Positions 32,524-42,635 of a stretch of 45,575 nt of DNA are shown here, in pieces. The stretch's first letter is position 1. Every line of letters begins with the position of its first letter. The notes under the pieces were generated by a model. That model searched no databases and had not been told where the DNA came from. It saw nothing but the letters and a program-made list of their open reading frames with translations. The DNA is taken from the NCBI GenBank assembly GCA_025201365.1, contig JAIXMF010000076.1, positions 1-45,575 on the forward strand. Direction: 5' to 3'. The stretch comes from Syncephalis plumigaleata (taxonomy: Eukaryota > Zoopagomycota > Zoopagomycetes > Zoopagales > Piptocephalidaceae). Both the position numbers and the translations under genes were made by a program.

Positions 32524-32958
32524 GATGTAGAATCAGTCAAGTAGTAACACAATAGCTAATAGATGATTGGTATTGTTTTAATAGTAGTAGTAGTAGTAAT
32601 GGTAGTAGTATTAGACACGCAAACACGATGACAATAGCGATAACAATAAAAGGAGATGAGGCACGCGTAGGATGGAGGAGAATAAGCAGAGGAGAAATAG
32701 ATGATGAACTTGAGCCACGCATTCACACTTCTTCACTTCAACAGTCAAGCGAATACACGAGCGACCACCTGGTAATTTTGATTGGCCAATGATGCTAACC
32801 TGTGGATGTGCCCATCCATCTCCGATTCATTTATAAAGCGTGATGATCCTATACACGCTTATTACTGCTAGAGCAACTAATCAAATATAAAGATATGAAT
32901 GACATATGCTACATTCAATGTGTTTAAGCGTATATTAGTATATTTATTACTATTATTG
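32524..32958. promoter_or_regulatory. Septin upstream region and hydrolase 3' flank
   Basis: No gene seen. AGT triplet repeats (about 32580-32612) and purine-rich stretches on plus lie in the presumed septin leader. GATTGGCCAATGATG at about 32780 contains overlapping CCAAT/ATTGG boxes, a possible HAP-complex site; this is only a motif match. Confidence 0.4.
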
Positions 32959-33979
32959 TTATTCCTTTGGTATGTTGAGTGTATCCATGAATGATAGAAT
33001 TGTTTCTACTAGTTCAATCTGTCCTGGCACAGGAGTGACAGCATGATCCACATCTGGAATAGTCTTCAACACGGTGAATCTCGAGTAGGCAGTCTTGGCA
33101 TTATTGAGCAACGTTTCTGTTTTAACATTACTCGGTAGATACTCGTCCTTTCCCGATAATATCATGGCAAGCTTTGTTTTAACCGGAGCGTAGATTGCCT
33201 TGCGTTGTTTCAACGTTAAATCGGAAGAGAACATATCATCCGTGCCTCTATCGATATTATTCAAGGGTTAGCCGACTAAGACAAGAAATGATTGTACGCT
33301 ATACATGAATCTTACCCTTTATCGGCTAGTGAAAGGAATCGATTGGCGGTAACTGGGGCGAATGAGTAAGCATCGCGAGGCATCATTTCCTCGCCATCAC
33401 CTTCAGCGACCATTTTACGACCGAGAGCAATCCATTTGGCATGTTCCGGTTCTGCTGAAGCATACCATTCTCGATCGGATAGAGCGGCTTGCAATACACA
33501 GCCAGCGAGCATTCGTTTATGCTTGCCAAAGCGAGCATAGTGTAGTGATTGTTGACTGCCTATTTACATAAATAACATGATTAATCAATGAATAAAAATA
33601 TCATCAACATCAATGGATGCTATATTTACTTACCGGTAGAATGACCAACTAACATGATATGCTTCTTGCCTTGCTTAATCAGTTGATCCAACAGCAAATC
33701 TAGTTCACTCGTGTCACGCTCAAGGCTACCCGTACCAAAACCGTTATACGACGAGGAGAGCGTTGGATGTACAGTTGACCAGCCACGCTTGCCCACCGCA
33801 TCGGCAATTCTAGTTGTCCAGGGCAACGAGAGCTGACCTTCCGTGAGGCCAGGCAGTAGAATCATCGCATTAGGCGTGCTAATTGGACCCGAATGGAATG
33901 CCGTCAAATGCTGCGTATTATTACCAAAGGTAAATAGAGTGCCATTTAATACGGCTGACCAAATGATAGGAGCAATCAT
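32959..33979 (-). CDS. Alpha/beta hydrolase, DUF1749 (UPF0613) family
   Basis: Three exons on minus (33979-33634, 33559-33316, 33247-32959) give 292 aa from ATG 33979; the open frame upstream has no ATG. Landmarks are NAMILLPGLTEGQLSLPW (oxyanion-hole region), WSTVHPTLSSSYNGFGTGSL, and the nucleophile elbow LVGHSTGSQQ (Ser114, GxSxG) split by an intron. GCVLQAALSDREW follows, then a late Asp/His pair: SGKDEYLP (acid) and IPDVDHAVTP (catalytic His). This is the pattern of fungal and plant DUF1749 proteins, whose substrate is unknown; some are annotated as siderophore-related esterases. Confidence 0.9.
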
Positions 33980-34504
33980 TATCAATAACAGTAATAATAA
34001 CAATCGATATACACTAGGAGTACTATTATTATTCTTATTACAATAGCTACAATGTTAATATCTGTGCAGGAACAATAAACTAGAGCAAAAGATGATGGAT
34101 GTCATCCTGAATGATGGAATGAATCAGATTTATTTATATATGTGAGTGAGTGAGTGCTTGTCTATGGTACCTATCAATAAAGGTGTAGATATCGAGTAAG
34201 CCATTGGTTAAGGATACTTGTAAACTATCACCCCTTTCAGTATGCATATGCAACGCTGCTATCCACCAATGTCATGCATATCCCTATTAGTAATGACTGT
34301 CAAGTAGCCTATACCCTTTTTTTAAAAAAATAGAGAAGCCTGTAGAATAAAAAACTAGTTTAACATGTTATTCCAATTCGTTTCTCTCCCTTCTCCTCAT
34401 CAATATCACCATCGACGACCATTTCCTCGACTAGTCACGACATAGGCCAGTTGGATAAGAACGCGTCATCAGCCATTGCACCAAAGTCCTCTTCATCAGA
34501 ACCA
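33980..34504. promoter_or_regulatory. Divergent promoter region (hydrolase / TatD)
   Basis: No gene seen. Includes AAT/AAC triplets next to the hydrolase start, T- and A-runs at 34318-34328, and a pyrimidine-rich tract (34380-34410) before the TatD gene. The reading frame of TatD is open from 34451 but without an ATG before 34505. Confidence 0.5.
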
Positions 34505-35488
34505 ATGCTTTACGATGTTCACTGTCATATCATCGATGATGATCCCAGTCAATATCCACTAATAAGTCAGTTGAAAACGCAAAGGCTTTGTCTAATGGGT
34601 ACATGTCCCAACGATTGGCCTAGTGTCCGCGACATGGCCAAACAGTATCCGGAGAAAATTCAACCAGCATTTGGACTTCACCCATGGTTTGCCGAACGAG
34701 ATGCAACACCACCACCAACGACAACGACAAATAAGGCTTCTTCTTCTTCTTCTAGTGAGCATGATATTTGGTGGTTGCCATTATTGCGCAACTATCTTAC
34801 AGAACATCCTAATGCAATTGTAGGGGAAATTGGTAAGATGCCACGTAATAAGACATAAATGATAGAGCTGATATATGTGCCATGCTCAGGTTTAGACAAG
34901 ATAGCACGGGACAGAGAGACGGGGCAACAGTATGATCAAGCACGACAGCAGGAAGCATTCGCGGTGCAATTCGATCTGGCAGCCGAGTTGACTAGACCTG
35001 TCTCCGTGCATTGTGTACAGCATCAAGGTGCACTGATGGATTACCTACTAGAACGAGCCAAACATGCCACTAGTTGGCCACCATCTATCATGCTACACTC
35101 GTATACAGGATCGGCAGACACGGTAAAACGATTACTACGTCTCGAGAAGCAACTTGTTCGTTCTGCATCATCATCATCGTCATCGTCATCGTCATCATCC
35201 AATGATCATTCATGTCGTACACCTCGTTTCTATTTTAGTATCTCATCTGTTATCAACGAACGATGTTGTAGGAAAACGGAACAATGGTTACGAGAAGTGC
35301 CGATAGATCGTTTACTACTTGAATCTGACATACATAGAGTAGATCAAGTAGATCCACTAATGGAGCAAGTATGCTCGCTAGTCAGCGAACTTTCCTCCAC
35401 ATCATTATCCATTGACGAGATTAAACAACAAGCATGGCAGAATGCACAAACATTCTTTGGTCCATTTACTAGCAATGCAAACTCATAA
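34505..35488 (+). CDS. TatD-family metal-dependent hydrolase (Scn1-like)
   Basis: Two exons (34505-34832, 34890-35488) give 308 aa from the first ATG. TatD proteins are TIM-barrel metal-dependent deoxyribonucleases; the fungal Scn1 branch was found as Cut9-interacting. Metal ligands follow the family order: DVHCH (residues 4-8), GEIGLD (split by the intron), SVHCVQ, MLHSYTGS and LLLESD. LMGTCPNDW and PAFGLHPWFAER are typical of the Scn1 group. There is a run of about 12 Ser between the MLHSYTGS and YFSISS strands. The short intron (57 bp) has a GTAAGA donor. Confidence 0.93.
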
Positions 35489-35755
35489 ATAATCTTGAAT
35501 AAATTGTAATAGTAAACAATGATCGTTGATGAGAATACTGACTACTGCATATACTAGATTGTTGAAATCTTGTATCAAGTGAATTGTTGATGATGTGCAG
35601 AATTCATCATCCGTTTAGTGATTACAGAGCTAGCCACTACAATGATCAATAAATAGTATCTCCCTCTTTTTCTTCCTTTTATTCGCGTTACTTTATACGT
35701 GTATACGTCAATACTTTCTAGATTCAACGTTTAATTACGGATTTGCATTTCAACA

Positions 35756-38251
35756 ATGCGTAATCTACCACGAATAACCAGTGGTTCATGGTCTAGTCGT
35801 GCAAGAAGAGGACTACTATCGACGACAACAGCTACACGCTTATTAACACGTCGATCATTCTTAAGCAGTAGTAATAGATCGTTAGCAGTAACAGAAAGGA
35901 ATACTAAACCAATAGTAACTGCAATAAATGAATCAGGTAGTAGTAGTAGTGGTGGTAATCCGTCATTGAATGCAATATCCAATGTGAACGATAGTCAAAC
36001 AACTCAACGTGAACAAACGAACAACGCAACCGCCGAATCATTCTCGATATTCCCGATTTTACTGCCAGTTAATGCACAATGGGACCCGCCATTCTATGGT
36101 CGATCCAGTACATCGATACAAAACAAGACAAAGACATCCAAACGGAATAGAGCAGTGAAATCACGAACACTCGAACCACCATTACAGCTAGCGGCACGAT
36201 TAAGAGAGAGACTTCAGAATAAAGGTGAAATAAAGGGCGATGAAGACATGCTGGCATCCAAGAACATCAAAGTAAAGAAAGTGCGACATAATACGGAAGC
36301 GAGAAAAGTAAGCAATGATAATGAGCAGCTATACCAGCGCAAGCTAATCTAGTTCATTGTCAGGCATTTACACTATTGTTCAAAGCATGTCAACTACTTA
36401 CGCAAGTGAACACATCAGACTTACAAACACGAATGGTCGATACAATCTATGGCGAGTTAAGGGAGCAATACGCTAGTAATTCAGCTTTATTTAGTCGACT
36501 CATGGCTCAACTGATTCATAAGTGTGATCGAATTGATCGTGTTGATTTGGCCGAATCTGTATTTACTCGACATCATAAACATGAAGGTGACGTACTTATT
36601 TCGGTAAAAGCGATACATGCCTACACGGAGATGGCCGTCCTACTATGTCGACGTAGACGATTTGAACAAGCAGATACGAGTAAGTAGCATAAGCATATAT
36701 ATACGAGCATATATATTAATGAATGCATTTATAGTATTTCGTGTAGTAGAAATGGGTGGTGCTATGCTGGATGTTAAAGCATTCAATGCGGCGATCATCG
36801 CTAATGCACGCGCCAACAATCTACCGGCTGCTTTTAGTTATGTACAACGTATGATTGCCGCGGGTTGGAAACCTCGATCTGCTCCTATTAATGCATTGAT
36901 TGTGGCACACCAGCCATCGGATCCTAGTTATGATAAACGTATCCAACAACTGCTTACCATGCTGGATCAACTAGCGAGCACGCCTAATGGTACACTTGCC
37001 AATGCCAATACATTTATTCCATTATTGGAACGAGCCAGCACACTCGAAACATTGGAGACTTACTGGTCGGAAATACTGAAGCGTAATTTACACGGCAATC
37101 CAGCGATTCAACGTGTATTTCTAAATGCTTGTGTTCGTGTCACTATCAACGATGCCACGACCAATAGGAATAACGTGAAGAATCATGACTGGCGTAAGAC
37201 AATGTCGTATTGGCAAACGATGTTGGGTCGTTTTGAGAAACGAGGTGTCGTCTCTTCCGATGCCTATCGTACAATGCTAATCGCTTATGCTTACAAGTCG
37301 AATGCCATTGGTGCGCGTGCCATGGCCACTCGTCTAGCGGGTATAGATCAAATATGGTCGCGTACAAGTATACACGCTTTATTACACGCTTTCGGTAGAT
37401 GGCCTAGTCATTGGTCGGTAGATGGTATTATGATTAATAACAAGGAGATCGCCTATGCCATGCATCGACATCGTGCTCGTCTATGGAGTACATGGAATAT
37501 CATAATGAAACAACGATCGAATGGATTACACGCTGATGACAACAAATCATCATCAAGGATAAAAGTATTGGCACCGCATAGTTTCTGCCTTGACATGATA
37601 TCTGCGTTGGGACGAGTCAATGACGTGCAAGGATTACGTGTCATTGCAGGCATTGATACATGGAATACAACAGGACAACTTAATAACAATAATAATAACA
37701 GCAATAATACACGCGACACTCGAATACTCTTACCATTGTTAGCGACATTACAATTGGACAGTGGACAATTGAAGGATGCACCGAAACGAACGATACTCGC
37801 ATTGGTACGCGCGCTTCGTGGTCATCCAAAAGACGCGTTTGATATTTGTCAATTAGCATCGCCTACCATACAAGCGGATCCTGCACTTGCCACGGCATTA
37901 CTCGATAGTCTGACCATGCAGGCGCATCATGTTCATCTTCGTTCATTTTTATTACAACTCATTAGCTGGAGGAATACACTATTACAAGATGCGGATAGAT
38001 TAGCCGGTTCCCTAGTACGTTGTCTAGAATCATTAGCGGTAGCAGTTGATCATTCAACAATAGATCAAGCATCGAATGAGACATTAAAGTATAACACTAG
38101 GGATAATCGTGATACAATGCCACCAGCTTATGTAGCGAGGACATTGTTAGTAGCTCGTGAAATAGCCTCGATTATTAGTACGATTAGCATGGATACCGAT
38201 GTTAATCACGCGGCACATATACTTGATTCGCATATCACACGTCAATTCTAA
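35756..38251 (+). CDS. Pentatricopeptide-repeat-like mitochondrial protein
   Basis: Three exons (35756-36307, 36364-36679, 36735-38251) give 794 aa. The N-terminus is a likely mitochondrial presequence: rich in Arg, Ser and Thr and free of acidic residues for about 45 residues (MRNLPRITSGSWSSRARRG). The body is helical with repeat-like segments such as AFTLLFKACQLLTQ, AFNAAIIANARANNLPAAFS and YVQRMIAAGWKPRSAPINAL, the latter fitting a PPR consensus. PPR proteins bind organelle RNA and act in its processing, stability or translation. I cannot assign a specific orthologue. It follows the TatD gene on the same strand after 267 bp. Confidence 0.75.
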
Positions 38252-38799
38252 TCGCTGTCGTCGTTATTGTCGTTGCTCTTTCTTTTCTTCTTATTCATTT
38301 TTCTGTATTTATTATTATCGATTGATAAAGGAGATTGTGTTCATTCAATCAATACACACATATACACATATATTATAGTTTGATAATGATAACATAGTTA
38401 ATGAACACTGTACAGGATACTTGTTCAGCGATAAATACTAATGATTTTATTAGTTCTTGCTAAGGAGACAAGAATATCGTACAATTACGTATGAGGAAAA
38501 TCAAAGTAGCAGTTTCTTTTGTTTAAGAAGTATTAAGTGGGAAATGAACAAATGAAATACGACTCATTTACCAACCTTGGTACACAATTAAATAGAGTTA
38601 AAGCAATTGGTAAAGAAAAAAAAAGAATGAAGATGAGTAGGAGGAGGAGAAGCATGTCAGTAATATTGATTTCATATCAACTGAATAGAAAGAAACAAAA
38701 TAACATAGTCGTGAAATACATACAAATAAATCAAATGAAATATATAGAAGAAAAGTATAGAAATCAAAAGTACCATCATTACACTTGTTGTATACTTGC
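38252..38799. other. Convergent intergenic region
   Basis: Lies between the stops of the PPR-like gene and the 618-aa gene. AT-rich with no gene seen; an open frame on plus beginning near 38537 is Lys/Arg-rich and runs into antisense of the neighbour. Confidence 0.5.
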
Positions 38800-40974
38800 T
38801 CATTTCGGTGGAGAAAATAGATCAAGTTCAAGTGGAATTACAGGTGATGGTAGGAAATCCATAGGTAAAAGCGGTACATCAGTGTCGACCTCATCGATTT
38901 CCGTCTCTTCCAACGTCATAGGAGGCCAGTCGATTGCTATCGAATGACTATTATTGGAACTAATGGCAGAGTTATAATAACGTAGTAAAGGTTGAGTGGA
39001 TATACTACTATGAGCACTATGAGAAGCAGTAGCATTACCACCGCCATTGCCATGATGACTTGTTGTTACTTGGACGAATTGATGATTAGTCTGTCGTTGA
39101 GCGTGGAATCGACGTGATGCAAAGGAACGCGGAGAAGGTGGTGAATATGGAAGTGAACCAACATAATCATCATTATTATTATTGATGTGCTTACTGCTAG
39201 AGATACAATTGCTATACGAATGATAGGATGCTAGAGTGGTGCCACCACCACCACCATTACCATTACCACCACTAGCATTACCACCTATATGGCTAGTGCT
39301 ACTGCTATTATTGTTGTTATAATAATTGTCTAGATCGGTGACATCTGAAGCGATGGAATGTATAGATCGTCGAGAGGATGCACGAGGCACGGCATGCAAT
39401 GTATGATGTCGCTGGCGTAGCATATTATTATCAAAACGATCCTCTTCATCCTCGGTATCCATAAAGGAGCGACGTACTTGAGTGCGAATATCTTGTGCCT
39501 CGTCATCACGTCGTCCTGCTGTATAACGCAAAGTTAGATTAACATTATAAATAATTATAAAGCACGCTCTTACGTTTTAACCTAACAAATGAAGGAGTCG
39601 ACCGAATAATACGACTATGAGGAGCATCCGGATAGAGTGCCATCTAATGAGCAATAAAATTAGTATCATCATCATCAATATCACTAGTGATCACTTACTC
39701 GTAAATCATCGCGTAGTTGCATGTATCGAAATATCGATTCGAGTTGCGGATCCGTGTCGAGTAGCGCTAATAGGTCGCGTACCGACACCACTCGTCGATC
39801 GCATCGTTGAGCGTGCAGGCCTAGTTCAACGGCTAGATGACGTGCCACTTCACGGATAATACCACCGAGTAGCATTAGATACTCGGTATAAGCGCGACGT
39901 CGTCGTTTCGACATACGTGCACCGGAAACATCGCGAACCGTGGCCGAGCGACGAAATGACAGCGTTTTCGTTGCTCTATTACGGAATAGATCGCACAATT
40001 CAACGCCGTTAAGCATAATGGCCCTAGAGTCTTCCTCGATACAAGTGGCCAGATCTTCCATGCTCTCCCGAGGATTACTACGACCACTGCTAGGTTGTCG
40101 TAGAAAGTATTGCTGCACGGCAACACTACTACTGAAGCTGCCACTACCCAGACCATGCCTAGTCATGGGTGTATCGTGGCGTGGATTATTATTGTTGTTA
40201 TTGTTGCTGTTGTTACCATTATCACTTAGGGTAGAATTGAACGTAGGGTTACTTAGTTTGAACGATGTGGATGCAGCACGACTAGTATACGGCACCCAAC
40301 AACTGAACATTCGTTCGATAACCTCTAGTTTACGTGAGGAAGGTTTACGCTCACCACTGGATCGACAAGTAGTATCGCTAGAACGCAGTGTACATACACG
40401 AACACACGCTTCCTGCAGTGAACCCGGTAGGAACATGTGTTCAGCGGTGATGCGAACACTGGCTCGTGTAACCGGCACTGGGATTTCCCCACAAAATCGG
40501 ATAACCAGCTCATCGAGAAACGTATTCACCGCTTGTACCGCCTCTTTACTGGCCTGTACACCAGAGGGGAGTAGAGCACGAGCCTGTCGCACCGTGACGT
40601 AGACGGGCTTGAACGGTGTGGATGAAATGACCGGAGATGCGATGGGTGCGGCAGCATTTACAGTTGTGGCAGCGGTAGAAGATACTATAAGGTATTAAGA
40701 AGAGTAAGAAGAAAAAGGTAAGAAACGCGTCAGTATACTGGTATGCAATACAGGTTTATGCATGTTCTCTGCACTCCGTTCGATGGGGGGGGGGAACAGG
40801 GCCAGAAAACATTGTCGTCTTTGCTATTGTCGTAATAGCAGCAGCAGCAACAACAACAACACTGATAGTAGTAGTAACCTAGGTTTCATACTTACGTCTT
40901 GAGGAGTTACCCCAGTCTTTAGTAAAGGAGATACCGCTAAATGACCAAGCAGTGGAGGCACGACGCAACGACAT
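38800..40974 (-). CDS. Uncharacterised 618-aa protein
   Basis: Four exons on minus (40974-40896, 40684-39696, 39643-39574, 39518-38800) give 618 aa in one frame. The N-terminal half looks folded: VYVTVRQARALLPSGVQ and SKEAVQAVNTFLDELVIRF are amphipathic helices, RITAEHMFLPGSLQEACVRV follows, and a second helical block contains NGVELCDLFRNRATKTLSF, RRAYTEYLMLLGGIIREVAR and VSVRDLLALLDTDPQLESIF. The C-terminal 240 residues are low-complexity (Asn, Ser, Gly runs) and end in an acidic-hydrophobic patch, EETEIDEVDTDVPLL. No signal peptide or membrane segment. The helix pattern vaguely recalls histone-fold or adaptor-type domains, but I do not recognise the family. Intron 1 is long for this locus (211 bp). 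Confidence 0.75.
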
Positions 40975-42635
40975 AGTTTACAAATGATAGATGAGCACAT
41001 TCGTATACGAAAGATATACAGTCAAAATACGCCAACCAGGGCAATAAGCGAGGATAGAACGCAGAATAGAGTATAGTTGTTATATCAATAATGCTATCTA
41101 GTTCCTCGTACGAACCACTCTGACTAACACTTAATATACAAGACTCTGTCCGAGAGAAACTTTGTAGTAGCAACAGGAGGAGTAGTAACAACAACAACAA
41201 CAATAGTAGAGGTAATAATAATAGTAATAATAGTAATAATAATAATAAAATAACTGCTACTAAACTGATAAAGAAATAAAGATGCAGTATTGTAGAATAC
41301 GTCTGAACGGAGGATATCGTATGTGTGTTGTGTGTTGTGTGTGCGTGCGTGTGTTGTGTACGTATGTGCAATGGGTGCGGTTGTAAGTGGCTGACTCGTT
41401 ACAGACTCGCCTCTTTATGTGGTTGCAACTGACTATCCATCAATGTACTGTTGCAGCAATAGCAGTAATCGTACTCGTAACAACAGCATGATCTATCAGG
41501 CGACCTAGCATGGCAGACTGTACGTTGAAAGGGTCACTAACACTGCTAACATTGCTAATTGTCGTTGATTCATACCGAATGGATGAATTACACTGCACTT
41601 TGCGTGAATAAACTGGATTATCTCTTTCCTTCCTTACTCTCTTTTTCCTGCTCTCTCTCTCTTTCTTTCTTTCTCCATGAAGCGGAAGCAGCCTCACCTT
41701 ATTTCGGCATGTGTGTGTATGTGTTCTCCTGCTTCTTGCTTCCTTGGAGACCTCACACACACACACTAGTGGTCAACAAAGGTGGTTTCAAGCAGGTGAC
41801 AAGTTTCCGTTCAAACTCCGAGTTACCAATCAAGCAAAAGTGACATGATTGACTTGTGCTCATTTTTCCAATTTATCATCATTCTCTCTCTACTCTCCTT
41901 GAAATGACGACATTATTCATATGCTTGAACAATCATTGGATAATAAATGAATAGTAGATATCTTACTTGTATATTCCTCTAGATGTTAATAGTTAATTAA
42001 AATTCGTAGAGTTGTAATCCGCGTTATTCAGCATGCAATATGACTCGAACAAAGGTCCCATGGTACTTGACATACAACGATGATGTTGTTGATGATGATG
42101 CTGATTGAAAAGTAGCATGAGATCATCCGACATGTATTGCTGTTCGTATGGCCATTGCACGGATGTACGTGTGTAGACAGTATGACGCGTTGAGAAGCAC
42201 AGCTATTTTGAAACAGTATGCTATTCATAGTTCATCCTCATCATCATCATCCTCATGTAGTCAACGCAAGCATGCTCTACGTGCAATGGGCATGCTGTTT
42301 AGAAACATTTAGCATGATGTAAATTTATATCAAAGAGAAGCTGCAACAACAATGTGACTTGCATCATCATTGTCATTATCATTATCAAGTAGAAATGTAA
42401 AAAAGCAGGTACACGCTCAATATCAAGGTTAAAGCTTGACACTTTTATTTAGAATAATAGTTCGGTTTAATACAACTAAAATTAGCATGCTGACAATCTA
42501 TGAGTCAGTTAATAGTAGCGCGTAAGCTTTCATGTAATAAAATATTAGAAATAGTTAATAAAAAAATGACAATCAATCACTTTCATTTTCATTTCCATTT
42601 CTTGTAAAAACAAATTGCAATAGTATTCGCGTATT
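40975..42635. other. 1.7-kb intergenic region between divergent genes
   Basis: No gene seen. Contains AAC/AGT/AAT triplet runs (41185-41250), a GTGTGTTGTGTG tract (41322-41356), CTTT-rich stretches (41640-41670) and a CAT repeat at about 42237-42255. It must hold the promoters of the 618-aa gene and PMS1. Confidence 0.5.

Noticed and set aside
39940-40602. 220-codon plus-strand frame
   Set aside because: Antisense of exon 2 of the 618-aa gene, whose frame is supported by consistent splicing over four exons.
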